Origin: Alcanivorax sp. 1008
GTDB lineage: Bacteria > Pseudomonadota > Gammaproteobacteria > Pseudomonadales > Alcanivoracaceae
Length of the DNA stretch: 64,000 bases
Direction of reading: 5' to 3'
Assembly (NCBI RefSeq): GCF_020667895.1
Contig: NZ_JAFMPS010000006.1
Span: 121,589-185,588 of the forward strand
Shown here in pieces: positions 7,833-17,620 of the stretch (its first letter is position 1; every line of letters starts with the position of its first letter). The notes under the pieces were generated by a model that saw only the letters and a program-made list of their open reading frames with translations, was not told the origin of the DNA and did not search any database. Made by a program: the position numbers and the translations under genes.

Positions 7833-8576
7833 TCACTGTCGATTGCTGCGTGCGGCAACGGCGGCGCTGATTGCCAGTGTTATTACGATGGTGGGGCCGC
7901 TGGGGAGGTCTGCCAGCAGACTTATTGTCAGGCCACTAACAAGGCCTGCGGTTCCCACAAGCAGCCCCCGGACAATACCACTTGCATCGCTGAGCCGTAT
8001 GGATGCCAGCGCTGGAAAAATCAAACTGGCAAACACCAGGTAGACGCCAACCGTCTGAACCGCTCCTGTCACGGCAATGGCTAGTGGCAGATAAAATCTG
8101 GACAACTCCTGTTTGCCGTATCTCATCATGGCGACGACTACCATGCTGGCTACTGCGAGCCATACTAGCTGCTCCGGTGTTACCCACAGTATCTGCCCCG
8201 ATAATGCCTGATGAAGATATTCACCGGCGTGAGGATCGTGACTGACCAGTAGCACGGCGAAAGAGGCCAGCAGAATGTAGCTACCGCCAATTAGCGCCTC
8301 CTGAATATGGGCATGACGCTTTGACAGGGCGTGCAAACTGACTGCCATCAATAACGCTGCTAATAATGCTCCGGTTTGCTGCCAAATAGCGGCGGCGTCG
8401 CCGAGCAGTATCTGGCTGGCCAGTGCGCCTGTGGCCGCCGCCTGCGCAACCGCAAGGTCAATAAAAATGATGCCACGCTTGAGTACCTGTCTGCCAAGCG
8501 CGACATGTGTGGCTAGAACCAGTGCTCCTGCAATAAAAGCCGGCCAAAGGATGTGCAGGCTGTCAGTCATACTCAT
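7833..8576 (-). CDS. znuB: Zinc/metal ABC transporter permease (ZnuB-like)
   Basis: 247 residues from ATG 8576, whose codon overlaps the znuA stop (ATGA). It is a polytopic membrane protein of the ABC-3 family with about eight hydrophobic segments. The family landmark is IDLAVAQAAATGALAS (about residues 40-55), the counterpart of the D-HA-Ls-G motif. HAHIQEALIGGSYILLAS and DLPSGPTIV near the end also fit. It would carry zinc across the inner membrane with ZnuA. No ATPase gene (znuC) lies next to it, which is unusual. The gene is slightly shorter than E. coli ZnuB (261). Confidence 0.85.
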   Translation of the reverse strand: MSMTDSLHILWPAFIAGALVLATHVALGRQVLKRGIIFIDLAVAQAAATGALASQILLGDAAAIWQQTGALLAALLMAVSLHALSKRHAHIQEALIGGSYILLASFAVLLVSHDPHAGEYLHQALSGQILWVTPEQLVWLAVASMVVVAMMRYGKQELSRFYLPLAIAVTGAVQTVGVYLVFASLIFPALASIRLSDASGIVRGLLVGTAGLVSGLTISLLADLPSGPTIVITLAISAAVAARSNRQ

Positions 8577-9466
8577 AGGCACTCGCCTTGTTTGCTGACC
8601 AGTATTTCTATCAGCTCGTCATAAAGAGAGAACAATGATTTTTCATTGCTGAATGGGAGCTGAACTGCACAGGCGCCTGATCGCTTCGCTAGCCAGTTAG
8701 CGCCCTGACTGCCATTGAAGCTGGTGAAGAGAATCAGCCCGATATTTTCCTTCTCTACTTTGCTGAGTATTTCTCCCAGATGTTTGGGTGTGGGTGGTAG
8801 TCCTGGTTTGGGTTCCATTTCTGCAACGGCGCGCATGCCTAGCCAGTTGAGCAGGTAGCTGAATGAGCGATGATGTACCACCACTTCAGTATCTTTTAGG
8901 TGGGAAGCGCGAGACTCCCACTTCTCAATGGCGGCCTGCCAGCGCTGCAGGAAATCCACCAGATGTTGGTGATAGTACGCCTTGCCTTGCGGGTCTAGCG
9001 TGGCGAGGCGTTCTGTCAGTGCCTTGGCGACCATGGTGATGCGATGGGGATCAAGGTGCATATGAGGATTACCGGCAGCATGGACATCGCCATGGGCCCG
9101 GTCAGTAGAGCTGGACTGTTCAATCAGGCTGACCTGATCCGCTGCATATAGCAGCCCCGGAGCGCTTTGCACTCGAGGATTGGCTGACCGGGCTAGCAGT
9201 ACCGGTAACCAGCCAACTTCCAGCTCTGCGCCGGTGCAAAAAACCAGATCAGCCTGGCGTACGGCGCTTATTAAGCTGGGCCGGGCCTGCACTTGATGAG
9301 GGTCCTGGTCGGCACTAATGGCCGTGCTGACGCGCACTCTATCAGCGCCAATTTCCCGGGCCAGAGCTGCCCATTCCGGCTCGCAGGTAAATACGTTAAT
9401 TGCAGCGTTGGCCAGCGATGCAGTGCTCAGCACGATTGTTGTAAGAAAAAACTTGAGTATTTTCAT
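8573..9466 (-). CDS. znuA: Zinc ABC transporter substrate-binding protein (ZnuA-like)
   Basis: 297 residues from ATG 9466, with GGAGG five bases upstream. An upstream in-frame start at 9547 overlaps the porin gene and is rejected. It has a signal peptide (KILKFFLTTIVLSTASLANA). Cluster A-I metal-binding features are the residues in GNPHMHLDPHR (about 130), the VVHHRSF histidine pair, and the C-terminal FTSFNGS region where the last acidic or histidine ligand normally lies. The His-rich loop of E. coli ZnuA is reduced to AHGDVHAAGNPH. It should bind zinc in the periplasm and hand it to ZnuB. Confidence 0.87.
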   Translation of the reverse strand: MKILKFFLTTIVLSTASLANAAINVFTCEPEWAALAREIGADRVRVSTAISADQDPHQVQARPSLISAVRQADLVFCTGAELEVGWLPVLLARSANPRVQSAPGLLYAADQVSLIEQSSSTDRAHGDVHAAGNPHMHLDPHRITMVAKALTERLATLDPQGKAYYHQHLVDFLQRWQAAIEKWESRASHLKDTEVVVHHRSFSYLLNWLGMRAVAEMEPKPGLPPTPKHLGEILSKVEKENIGLILFTSFNGSQGANWLAKRSGACAVQLPFSNEKSLFSLYDELIEILVSKQGECL

Positions 9467-9527
9467 GGTGCCTCCGGATATCGGGACAAGTTGCTGCCCC
9501 GATATCTTGATCTGCCCGACTTCACTC

Positions 9528-10826
9528 TCAGAACGTATGCGCGCCATGGGCGCCCAGACTCATGTTGTACTGCAGCATGATCTGGTTAAAGTCCTCGCGC
9601 CCGGTGTCAGTGGCGACGCTGCTGCGGTTGGCCTGCAGGCGCAGCTTGGAAAACTCGGTGGCCTGCCAGGTCAGTGCGACACTGTTCTGCCGAGAGCCAC
9701 TGACTTCTTCCTTATTACCGTCCTCGACAAGCTCACCGTTGATGCCGGCTGCTGCATGGCGCAGCCCCACACTCCAGCGCGGAGCAAAGCCCCAGGTGGT
9801 CTGGATATAGGCTGCCTGCTGTTTGAGCGTTATTGGAGCACCAATTTCCAGCGGGTCGGTGTGATATGTGGCTGTCTGGTCAGACTCAACCTGAAAGGCC
9901 TCGGCCTGAATGGCAAAACTGCCCTTGCCATATGCTCCTGTGGAGAAGCGCTTGTAGACTGCCTGTAAACCATAAAGGTTGGCGCTGCCTTCGCTGATAA
10001 AAGCGTCCGCGCCTTCTTCATGGAAGGCCTGCTGGCTGCCATGGCGGGCGATGGACGCGCCAAGCTGAAGGGCTTGGCGGGTGCCAAGGTCAGGGGCGAT
10101 ACGCATATAGGCAACGCTCAGTAGCGGACCTTTACGCTCGGGCAGGCCAAGGTCGTCTGCATCGCCAGGCGGGTTGGCAAAGCCTTCTTCGATCCACTCC
10201 TCAACAATCTCATCGCCATCCAGTGAGTTACCAAATACCTCCAAATCGCTACCCTGAAGAAGCTCCGCGCCGATTTGCAGGAAAGTGCTGGAGGGGGCAA
10301 GCCAGCTAAGCTGGACCCCGGCATCGCTGAGCCCGTGATCGCCAAACAGGCTCATATAGGCCAGATTCTGGTCGGTGAAGTCCCAGCTGTGCAGGTGTTT
10401 TTCGTTGTGATAGCCAATGGCACTAAGGAATTTTCCGCCCTTCAGTGTGAGTCCCGCTGGTAGAGAACGGGTTTGAAACCATGCTTCCTCAATCTCCGCT
10501 TCTCCGTCCGACACCGCTAATGTGACGTAGGCGTCGAAGTAGCTGTCAATCGAGCCTGACATGGTTAGCTCAAGTTCACGCAGGTTAAAGCCCTGGCCGA
10601 AGGCGCCATGCTCGTGGCCTGCATGGCCGCCACTATGCAAGGCGCTGTCATGTTCCTCAAGAATCTCCATGCCTTCGCCATCGGCGCTGTCGTGATAATA
10701 AAGCCCGTCAATGATGACAGAGATGGCGGGGTTGAAGCTGCGCATATCATTGGTGTTGGCATGGGCTTGCTGGGTAAAAAAGGTGCTGCCGGCGAGCATG
10801 GCCAGCAGGGAAAGAGACTTGTTCAT
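9528..10826 (-). CDS. Zinc-linked outer-membrane porin-like protein with His-rich segment
   Basis: 432 residues with a signal peptide (cleavage near QQAHA|N). The mature N-terminus has an acidic strand followed by a histidine-rich loop (HSGGHAGHEHGAFGQG, about residues 66-81). It then continues as amphipathic beta strands and ends GAHGAHTF with a C-terminal phenylalanine. No TonB box or plug domain is visible, so it looks like a 16-strand-type porin rather than a TonB-dependent receptor. It lies 61 bases before znuA. I infer that it lets zinc, or a zinc complex, through the outer membrane. A role with another metal is possible. Confidence 0.72.
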   Translation of the reverse strand: MNKSLSLLAMLAGSTFFTQQAHANTNDMRSFNPAISVIIDGLYYHDSADGEGMEILEEHDSALHSGGHAGHEHGAFGQGFNLRELELTMSGSIDSYFDAYVTLAVSDGEAEIEEAWFQTRSLPAGLTLKGGKFLSAIGYHNEKHLHSWDFTDQNLAYMSLFGDHGLSDAGVQLSWLAPSSTFLQIGAELLQGSDLEVFGNSLDGDEIVEEWIEEGFANPPGDADDLGLPERKGPLLSVAYMRIAPDLGTRQALQLGASIARHGSQQAFHEEGADAFISEGSANLYGLQAVYKRFSTGAYGKGSFAIQAEAFQVESDQTATYHTDPLEIGAPITLKQQAAYIQTTWGFAPRWSVGLRHAAAGINGELVEDGNKEEVSGSRQNSVALTWQATEFSKLRLQANRSSVATDTGREDFNQIMLQYNMSLGAHGAHTF

Positions 10827-10871
10827 AAAACGCTCCTGAAAACAGAAAGAATTGTCGGGTGGATCCGGAAT

Positions 10872-11210
10872 TCAGCTGTGGAGCGGCGGTCCGCGGGCCT
10901 GATAGGAGTGTGCGTAGAGAGATCGGTAGGTTGCCTGCGAGTAGACAGGTGGCTGCTGTGACGGAGTGTCGGAGCAACAGGTTTGCAGTGCGCAGGTTAA
11001 TGCGACGCCATGGCCATTAATGCCGAGTGCGCATGGCTCGTTGTTTTGTGGTTGTTGGTCGCTAACGGACTGGTCCGCTGTCAGCGAGGCAAAGGCGTTA
11101 TGTTGGTGATCATTCAGATGGCTGGGGATATGCCATGCCAAAAGTAGCTGAGCCAGCAGTAGCAGGCTGGTAAGGGCGAAGCAGAATCTACGGGACTTTG
11201 CGGGCGTCAC
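10872..11210 (-). CDS. Small Cys/His-rich exported protein (DUF2946-like)
   Basis: 112 residues starting with GTG 11210, which overlaps the yidD stop by four bases (GTGA). One N-terminal hydrophobic segment (about residues 10-27) acts as signal or anchor. The next stretch has [12 protein letters not shown], and the middle has a cysteine cluster ending CALQTCC. The arrangement recalls DUF2946 proteins that lie before metal-regulated outer-membrane genes, but similarity is only in layout. A periplasmic metal-binding role is a guess from residue content and from the porin gene 45 bases downstream. Confidence 0.55.
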   Translation of the reverse strand: MTPAKSRRFCFALTSLLLLAQLLLAWHIPSHLNDHQHNAFASLTADQSVSDQQPQNNEPCALGINGHGVALTCALQTCCSDTPSQQPPVYSQATYRSLYAHSYQARGPPLHS

Positions 11211-11461
11211 GACTTGTCACCCTGTGCCGTATCACAGCCGCATGCCGGGTTGTCAGGAACAGCATCAAAGCCACCCGGGTGCCAGGGGTGGCATTTGCTG
11301 ATTCTTTTAATGGCCAGCCAGCCGCCTTTGCTGGCGCCATGGCGCTCAATGGCCTCGGCGGCGTAGTGAGAGCAGGTCGGATAAAAACGACACTGATTGC
11401 CGACCCAGGGGCTGAGTAGGTACTGGTAGGCACGGATTGTGGCCAGCAGCAGGCGTTTCAT
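11207..11461 (-). CDS. yidD: Membrane protein insertion efficiency factor YidD
   Basis: 84 residues from ATG 11461. The whole YidD signature is present: [15 protein letters not shown] start, [22 protein letters not shown] (three conserved cysteines counting [14 protein letters not shown] region), [21 protein letters not shown]. YidD assists YidC-dependent insertion of inner-membrane proteins. It normally lies between rnpA and yidC. Here it lies 79 bases after cysS in a zinc-linked run and is translationally coupled to the next small gene, so it may be a second copy or a displaced one. Confidence 0.9.
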   Translation of the reverse strand: MKRLLLATIRAYQYLLSPWVGNQCRFYPTCSHYAAEAIERHGASKGGWLAIKRISKCHPWHPGGFDAVPDNPACGCDTAQGDKS

Positions 11462-11540
11462 GGCATCCGGGGCGGCGGTATATGTCGTGTGAAGGATAGG
11501 GGGTTTGTGGGCCTTTTGCCACTTTGTTGCATTTGCTGCT

Positions 11541-12929
11541 TCAGTTGCGAGACCAGCGGGTGCCTTCACGGGTGTCTTCCAATACGATGCCGGCGGCCAG
11601 TAGCTCGTCGCGGATGGCGTCAGAGCGAGCGAAATCGCGGGCCTTTTTCGCGGCATTGCGGTCTGCGATCAGGGCTTCGATCTGCTCACTACTAATACTG
11701 TCGCTGCTGCCCCTGGCTTGGAACCAGCTGGCCGGTTCCTGCTGCAACAACCCGAGTAGCTCCGCGGCGGCCAGTAACTCGGCTTTCAGTTGTGGCTTGT
11801 CGGCAGCATCAGCCTTGTTCAACTGAGCAGCAATGGCATGCAGGGCGCTGATAGCGCCGGCGCTGTTCAGGTCATCAAGTAGTGCCAGTAGCACCGGATG
11901 GTCGCTCGGTAGCTGATAGTCCGCTGCAGCGATAACCTGCTCGCCGCGACCTCGCAGAGCGTAGTAGAGCGAATCCAGTGTCTGCTCCGCTTGCTTGAGT
12001 ACCTCTTCGCTAAAATTCAGCGGGGAGCGATAGTGCGACGACAGCAGCGCAAAGCGCAGCACTTCCCCGCGATACCGCTTGAGCAGTTCACGCACCAAAC
12101 GGAAGTTGCCCAATGACTTGGACATCTTTTCGCCGTCGATATTGATATAGCCGTTGTGCATCCAGTAGCGGACATAATCGGTGTCATGGGCGCAGCAGCC
12201 TTGCGCAATTTCATTTTCGTGGTGCGGGAAAATCAGGTCCTGACCGCCGCCATGAATATCAATGACCTTGCCGAGGTGGCGGCTGATCATGGCGGAGCAT
12301 TCGATATGCCAGCCCGGTCGACCGCGCCCCCAGGGGGAGTCCCAGCCAGGCTGGTCATCACTGCTTGGTTTCCACAAAACGAAATCGCCGGGGTACCTTT
12401 TATATGGCGCCACTTCCACCCGGGCCCCGGCAATCATGTCATCCAGTGAACGTTTTGACAGGCGGCCATAGTTTGGCATTGACTCGACGGCGAACAGTAC
12501 ATGGCCTTCAGCTGCGTAGGCATGACCTTTGGCAATCAAAGTTTCGATCATGCTGATCATGTCGGGCACATGATCAGTGGCGAATGGAATGATATCCGGT
12601 GGCAGGGCATTGAGCGCCGACATATCTTCCGCATAGGCGGCGCTGAAGCGATCGGTAATGGTTTTGATCGGCTCGCCAATCTCGCCAGCGGCTTTGATGA
12701 TCTTGTCGTCTATGTCGGTAATGTTGCGGGCATAGACCACATGTTCGGCGCCATAAAGGCGGCGCAGCAGTCGGAACAAAAGGTCAAACACCACTACCGG
12801 GCGGGCATTGCCGATATGCACATAGTTGTACACGGTAGGGCCACACACATACATGGTCACCCGGTTTGGGTCGAGCGGTGTGAAAAGCTCTTTCTTGCCA
12901 GTAAGGGTGTTATGAATCTGCAGCGCCAT
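11541..12929 (-). CDS. cysS: Cysteinyl-tRNA synthetase (probable zinc-starvation paralogue)
   Basis: 462 residues, class I synthetase that charges tRNA-Cys. HIGH-type motif is HIGNARP in [22 protein letters not shown] appears as [10 protein letters not shown]. All zinc ligands remain: the cysteine of YVCGP, the cysteine of GWHIECS, and the histidine and glutamate of PHHENE. The N-terminal motif resembles alphaproteobacterial CysRS more than E. coli or Pseudomonas CysRS (CGITVYDLCHIGH type). The ATG overlaps the hisI stop (TAATG). Location among zinc genes suggests a spare copy, as CysRS paralogues are reported in Zur-linked clusters. Whether another cysS exists cannot be seen here. Confidence 0.9.
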   Translation of the reverse strand: MALQIHNTLTGKKELFTPLDPNRVTMYVCGPTVYNYVHIGNARPVVVFDLLFRLLRRLYGAEHVVYARNITDIDDKIIKAAGEIGEPIKTITDRFSAAYAEDMSALNALPPDIIPFATDHVPDMISMIETLIAKGHAYAAEGHVLFAVESMPNYGRLSKRSLDDMIAGARVEVAPYKRYPGDFVLWKPSSDDQPGWDSPWGRGRPGWHIECSAMISRHLGKVIDIHGGGQDLIFPHHENEIAQGCCAHDTDYVRYWMHNGYINIDGEKMSKSLGNFRLVRELLKRYRGEVLRFALLSSHYRSPLNFSEEVLKQAEQTLDSLYYALRGRGEQVIAAADYQLPSDHPVLLALLDDLNSAGAISALHAIAAQLNKADAADKPQLKAELLAAAELLGLLQQEPASWFQARGSSDSISSEQIEALIADRNAAKKARDFARSDAIRDELLAAGIVLEDTREGTRWSRN

Positions 12930-13360
12930 TATTTTTTACCGTAGAGCTGAGCGGGGTTGATCAGCGGGGTTTTATCGAGCTCCACCTGGTCGCCATCGAC
13001 GCGCCAGAAAAAACAGTCGCGTCGGCCGGTATGGCAGGCTGGACCACTCTGATCTACATCAAGAAGCAGGGTGTCGCCGTCGCAGTCAATACGCAGGCTT
13101 TTCAGAGTCTGAGTCTGCCCGGAAGACTCTCCCTTGCGCCATAGGCCGCCGCGGGAGCGGGAGTAATAGCATACGCGGCCCGTGGCGAGCGTTTCCTCAA
13201 TGGCGGCACGGTTCATCCAGGCCATCATAAGAACTTCGCCGCTATCGTGCTGCCGGGCGATCGCCGGCACCAGGCCGGCATCGTTGTAACGCAGGTTGTC
13301 CAGCGCTGTGGCCAAGGCGACGCGGAAGCCCTGGGCTTGCTGCTCGTTGTCCTTAAACAT
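12929..13360 (-). CDS. hisI: Phosphoribosyl-AMP cyclohydrolase HisI (probable paralogue)
   Basis: 143 residues, stand-alone HisI without the HisE domain. It opens the adenine ring of phosphoribosyl-AMP in histidine synthesis using zinc and magnesium. Motifs are [38 protein letters not shown], the metal aspartates and cysteine in [10 protein letters not shown], and the two further cysteines in [12 protein letters not shown], so the zinc ligands are kept. No other his genes are adjacent. It lies 16 bases after thrS and overlaps cysS by one base, in an operon whose genes match the zinc-starvation paralogue set. Confidence 0.92.
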   Translation of the reverse strand: MFKDNEQQAQGFRVALATALDNLRYNDAGLVPAIARQHDSGEVLMMAWMNRAAIEETLATGRVCYYSRSRGGLWRKGESSGQTQTLKSLRIDCDGDTLLLDVDQSGPACHTGRRDCFFWRVDGDQVELDKTPLINPAQLYGKK

Positions 13361-13376
13361 GGCGTGGCCCTGCTAG

Positions 13377-15293
13377 TTAGTGAGGCATCCGTGTCTGGTC
13401 TTTGAGCAGCGCAATCGCGGCATCCAGAGCCATGACCTCAGTGTTCTGGCTACCAAGGCGCCGAATGGCTACCTGACGGTCCGTCGCTTCCTTCTCGCCC
13501 AGCACCAGGATTACCGGCACTTTCGACTTCGAATGCTCGCGAACCTTATAGCCAATTTTTTCATTGCGAAGGTCGGTTTCGTTGGTCACGCCGGCTTCAG
13601 CCAATGCCGCCGACACCTCAGCGGCGTAACCATCCACCGCGTTAGTAATGGTGGCGACAACTACCGGCAGTGGCGATAGCCAAAGTGGCAGATAGCCGGC
13701 AGTGGACTCAATAACGATGCCGAGGAAGCGCTCCAGAGAGCCGAGCACCGCACGATGTAACATCACCGGGCGATGACGCTGTGAGTCTTCACCAACATAT
13801 TCGGCATCAAGCCGCTCCGGCAGAACGAAATCCACCTGAAGGGTGCCACACTGCCAGTCTCGACCAATGGCATCACGCAGCTGGAATTCGAGCTTGGGCC
13901 CATAGAAAGCCCCTTCGCCGGGATTGAGGATGTATTCCAGACCGACACTTTCCACCGCTGCTTTTAATGCTGATTCTGCGCGATCCCACGTTTCATCAGA
14001 GCCGGCCCGGTTGGCTGGGCGGTCCGAGAACATCACCTTGATCTCAGTGAAGCCGAAATCGGCATACACCTCACGCAGCATTTTGATGAAGGCCGCGGTT
14101 TCCTCGTTGATCTGTGCTTCGGTGCAGAAGATATGTGCATCGTCTTGACCAAAGGTGCGCGCGCGCATCAGTCCGTGCAGGGCGCCGTGGGCCTCGTTGC
14201 GGAACAGGGTGGTGAACTCTCCCAGGCGAATCGGCAGGTCGCGGTAGCTCTTCAGGCCCTGATTGAAAATCTGTACATGGCCAGGGCAATTCATCGGCTT
14301 GATCGCCATATCGCGATGATCATGGGTGCAGATGGTAAACATGTCGTCACCATACTTGTCCCAATGACCAGACTGCTCCCACAGCTTGCGGTCCATCATT
14401 TGGGGGGTGTTCACCTCCTGATAGCCGTTTCGCTCCATCTTGCCGCGGATGTAGTTCTCCAGAGTGCGGCGCAGACGCCAACCCTTCGGGTGCCAAAACA
14501 TGCTGCCAACCGCTTCTTCTTGCTGATGGAACAGGCCCATCTCGCGGCCAAGCTTGCGGTGGTCGCGCTTTTCCGCTTCCTCAATCTGCTTGAGATAGGC
14601 GTTCAGCTCGTCTTTATTGCGCCAGGCGGTGCCGTATATGCGCTGTAACTGTGGGTTATTGCTGTCGCCACGCCAGTAGGCGCCGGCCACCTTGGTTAGT
14701 TTGAAGCCGTCGCCGAGTTTGCTGGTGCTGGGCAGGTGCGGGCCCCGGCACAGGTCGATAAAGTTGCCCTGCCGGTACAGGCTGACTTCTTGATCGGCGG
14801 GTAGATCGCGGATGATCTCGGCCTTAAAGGTCTCTCCCTGCTTGGTAAAAAACTCGATGGCTTCATCGCGATCCCACACCTCGCGGCGGATGTCCTCGTT
14901 GCGCTTGACGATCTCATGCATGCGCTTCTCAATCGCCTTCAGGTCCTCAGGGGTGAAGGGTTGCTCGCGGTGGAAGTCGTAATAGAAGCCATTCTCGATG
15001 GTCGGGCCGATGGTGACCTGAGTGCCGGGGAATAACTCCTGCACCGCCTCGGCCATGATATGAGCCGCGTCATGGCGAATCAGCTCAAGGCCATCCAGGT
15101 CTTCGCGGGTGACGATCTGTACAGTGCTGCCGGCGGGCAGTGTCAGATAGACGTCCTTAAGGGCGCCATCCACTTTAACGGCCAGGGCCTGCTTGGCCAG
15201 CTTCTTGCTTATACGGTTGGCGAGTTCCAGTCCGGTTGCCGGCTGGTCAAATGCCATCTCTGCCCCATCGGGCAGGCGGTAAGAAACGCTCAT
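13377..15293 (-). CDS. thrS: Threonyl-tRNA synthetase (probable zinc-starvation paralogue)
   Basis: 638 residues from ATG 15293. Earlier in-frame starts would add a tail not found in the family. Order: TGS domain (1-62), editing domain with [13 protein letters not shown] and HxxxH-type residues, class II catalytic core and anticodon-binding domain with [15 protein letters not shown]. Active-site zinc ligands are retained: the cysteine in KPMNCPGH, the histidine in DDAHIFC and the histidine in [10 protein letters not shown]. The stretch [18 protein letters not shown] and [14 protein letters not shown] is alphaproteobacterial in style. The usual infC-rpmI-rplT-pheST neighbours are absent, supporting a second copy. 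Confidence 0.9.
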   Translation of the reverse strand: MSVSYRLPDGAEMAFDQPATGLELANRISKKLAKQALAVKVDGALKDVYLTLPAGSTVQIVTREDLDGLELIRHDAAHIMAEAVQELFPGTQVTIGPTIENGFYYDFHREQPFTPEDLKAIEKRMHEIVKRNEDIRREVWDRDEAIEFFTKQGETFKAEIIRDLPADQEVSLYRQGNFIDLCRGPHLPSTSKLGDGFKLTKVAGAYWRGDSNNPQLQRIYGTAWRNKDELNAYLKQIEEAEKRDHRKLGREMGLFHQQEEAVGSMFWHPKGWRLRRTLENYIRGKMERNGYQEVNTPQMMDRKLWEQSGHWDKYGDDMFTICTHDHRDMAIKPMNCPGHVQIFNQGLKSYRDLPIRLGEFTTLFRNEAHGALHGLMRARTFGQDDAHIFCTEAQINEETAAFIKMLREVYADFGFTEIKVMFSDRPANRAGSDETWDRAESALKAAVESVGLEYILNPGEGAFYGPKLEFQLRDAIGRDWQCGTLQVDFVLPERLDAEYVGEDSQRHRPVMLHRAVLGSLERFLGIVIESTAGYLPLWLSPLPVVVATITNAVDGYAAEVSAALAEAGVTNETDLRNEKIGYKVREHSKSKVPVILVLGEKEATDRQVAIRRLGSQNTEVMALDAAIALLKDQTRMPH

Positions 15294-15387
15294 GAGGATG
15301 CTTCGCGACAGGTGGCTGAATAACGGCGGAAGTCTAGCCGGAAATGGCTGGCAGCGCACCCCGCGGGGATCTGTTCGGCTGCTGTAA

Positions 15388-15409
15388 CACAGCAATGGGT
15401 TTTGCTGTG
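15388..15409. promoter_or_regulatory. Inverted repeat upstream of thrS (candidate operator)
   Basis: CACAGCAA, six-base spacer, TTGCTGTG: perfect eight-base arms 95 bases before the thrS start and 40 before the divergent signalling gene. An overlapping weaker dyad GTTATC-N5-GATAGC (minus strand, 15409-15425) is the nearest thing to a Zur-like element in the region. Neither matches a consensus well enough to name the regulator. Confidence 0.35.
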
Positions 15410-15448
15410 CTATCTTTCTGATAACCACGCTATGCGGAAATATTGGCC

Positions 15449-17620
15449 ATGGATGCGTCGAGCGAGATATCTCCATTCCACTACCAGCGACTACTCAAGG
15501 TTGCCCAGCGGATCACGGCACAGCACGATATTGCCCGGCTGTGTGAGACTGTGCTGGAAGAAGCACGGCAGTTGACCCATGCAGATGGTGGCACGCTCTA
15601 TATCGTAAAGGGCCACGGTGATAGCGCCCGCCTTGAGTTTGCCATCGTCCGTAATCGTAGCCTGGATATCCGGTTGGGGGGTACCAGCGGAGGCAGCATC
15701 CTTTATCCGGCTATTCCCATGTATCGGGAGGGGGTGGCAAATCACCAGAATGTCGCCAGCCACACCGGGCTGACCGGTAACATAGTCAATATCGATGACG
15801 TATACGATATCGATCAGTTTGACTTTTCCGGCACCCGTGCCTTTGACAAGCAGTTCGGCTACCACACCTGCTCGGTGCTAACTGTTCCACTGATGACAGA
15901 GTACGGTGAGCTGGTGGCCGTATTGCAGTTGCTTAACGCCACTGACGAAGCCACAGGTCAGGTAGTCCCGTTCAGTCATAGTCTGGAGCCTGTGGTCTCG
16001 ATACTGGCGGGCTTCGCTGCCATGGCCATACAGCAGCAGCGAACCATGCAGGAGCAGAAGGAGTTGCTGGTGGCCTTGTCTGGTGAGCCAAACACGGGTC
16101 GCCTGCTGGAGCGCATCCTGACAGAGGCCCAGGCGATGACCTGTGCTGACGGAGGTTCGTTATATCTGTTTCGTGATGATAATGACTCACCCCGACTAGA
16201 GTTCGCGTTGGTGCGCAATGACAGCCTGAAGATTAATCAGGGCGGCTCCAGTGGCAATGAAATCAGCTTGCCGTCAATTCCTCTGCGTGATCAGGAAGGG
16301 CTTGAGAATCATCATCATATTGCTGCGCACGTGGCAATCTCGGGAAGGTTGGTAAATATTCCAGATGCGTACCGCTCTGAACAGTTCGATTTCTCCGGCA
16401 CCAAAGCGTTTGATCAGGCCCATGATTATCGCTCCGTATCATTTTTGACAATTCCATTGCTTAATCATCTGAATGAAGTGATTGGTGTGCTGCAGCTGGT
16501 TAATTCCCGCCACCCGGTGACTCGGGAAATTATTCCTTTTTCCGAGCATATTGAGCCATTGGTCAAGGCCCTTTCCAGTTACGCAGCGATTGCCCTGAAT
16601 AACCTGATTCTGGTGCAAGAGCTAAAGAATCTGCTTGATGCGTTTATTAAGGTGATTGCTCAGGCAATTGATGCGAAGAGCCCGCATACATCCGGCCACT
16701 GTCAGCGCGTGCCTCTGTTGACAGAGATGATCGCCAGAGCGGCCTGTAATGATGATAAAACCTTTGCTGATTTTGATCTTGATGAAGATGGTTGGTACGA
16801 ACTTCATGTAGCGGCCTGGATGCATGATTGTGGCAAGCTGGCTACACCAGACTCTGTGCTGGATAAATCCACGAAGCTACACACTCTGTGTGACAGAATT
16901 GGCTCTGTGCGAGCCAGATTCTCTGCCTTGAAGGCGCAGTATGAGAGGGACATGCTAAGAGCGGCTTTGGCTGAGCCTGCGCGCCATGCAGAGCTGGATG
17001 CGGCTTTGCAACTGCAGCTTAACGAGCTGGATGATGACCTTGCCTTTATTGAAGCTGCTAATAAAGGCGGTGAGTTTATGGCGCAAGAGCGAAAAGACAG
17101 GGTTCGCCAGATAGCCGGTCGTCAGTGGCGTGATGCGGATGGGGTTATGCAGTCTTTGCTCAGTGAAGATGAGGTCTATAACCTGTGTATTGAACGCGGC
17201 ACACTAACAGAAGAAGAACGTCAGGTTATAAATAACCATATGCAGGTCACCATAGATATGCTGGAATCATTGCCATTTCCGCGTAAATTGCGACGGGTGC
17301 CTGAATATGCGGGAGGCCACCATGAAAAAATGGATGGTAGTGGCTTCCCTCGCGGACTCACTCGAGAGCAGATGTCGTGGCCGGCGCGAATGATGGCTAT
17401 TGCGGATATTTTTGAGGCATTGACGGCAAAGGACCGCCCTTACAAAGATCCTATGAAGATTTCTCAGGCGCTGTCGATAATGCAGAAGATGCGCGACGGC
17501 AACCATATCGACCCCGATCTGTATGAACTCTTCGTTCACAGTAGGGTCTGGGAGCAGTATGCGAAGCAAGTTCTTGATCCGGTGCAGCTTGATGTCCATG
17601 ACCCGACTGCTTATTGCTAG
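15449..17620 (+). CDS. GAF-GAF-HD-GYP cyclic-di-GMP phosphodiesterase-like protein
   Basis: 723 residues from ATG 15449. Two tandem GAF domains (about 20-190 and 205-375) share the repeats [11 protein letters not shown] / [11 protein letters not shown] and QFDFSGT. An HD-GYP-type domain follows (about 385-700) with [28 protein letters not shown] and [11 protein letters not shown], so GYP is GFP here. About 100 residues, partly coiled and charged, are inserted between the HD and HHE motifs. It probably degrades c-di-GMP in response to a small ligand or redox cue. The end overlaps the M23 peptidase start by 29 bases. No membrane segment is visible. Confidence 0.85.
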   Translation: MDASSEISPFHYQRLLKVAQRITAQHDIARLCETVLEEARQLTHADGGTLYIVKGHGDSARLEFAIVRNRSLDIRLGGTSGGSILYPAIPMYREGVANHQNVASHTGLTGNIVNIDDVYDIDQFDFSGTRAFDKQFGYHTCSVLTVPLMTEYGELVAVLQLLNATDEATGQVVPFSHSLEPVVSILAGFAAMAIQQQRTMQEQKELLVALSGEPNTGRLLERILTEAQAMTCADGGSLYLFRDDNDSPRLEFALVRNDSLKINQGGSSGNEISLPSIPLRDQEGLENHHHIAAHVAISGRLVNIPDAYRSEQFDFSGTKAFDQAHDYRSVSFLTIPLLNHLNEVIGVLQLVNSRHPVTREIIPFSEHIEPLVKALSSYAAIALNNLILVQELKNLLDAFIKVIAQAIDAKSPHTSGHCQRVPLLTEMIARAACNDDKTFADFDLDEDGWYELHVAAWMHDCGKLATPDSVLDKSTKLHTLCDRIGSVRARFSALKAQYERDMLRAALAEPARHAELDAALQLQLNELDDDLAFIEAANKGGEFMAQERKDRVRQIAGRQWRDADGVMQSLLSEDEVYNLCIERGTLTEEERQVINNHMQVTIDMLESLPFPRKLRRVPEYAGGHHEKMDGSGFPRGLTREQMSWPARMMAIADIFEALTAKDRPYKDPMKISQALSIMQKMRDGNHIDPDLYELFVHSRVWEQYAKQVLDPVQLDVHDPTAYC

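Noticed and set aside
15294..15448. A Zur box upstream of thrS
   Set aside because: Only a weak GTTATC-N5-GATAGC dyad is present. It does not match the usual GTTATA-type site well enough to call.
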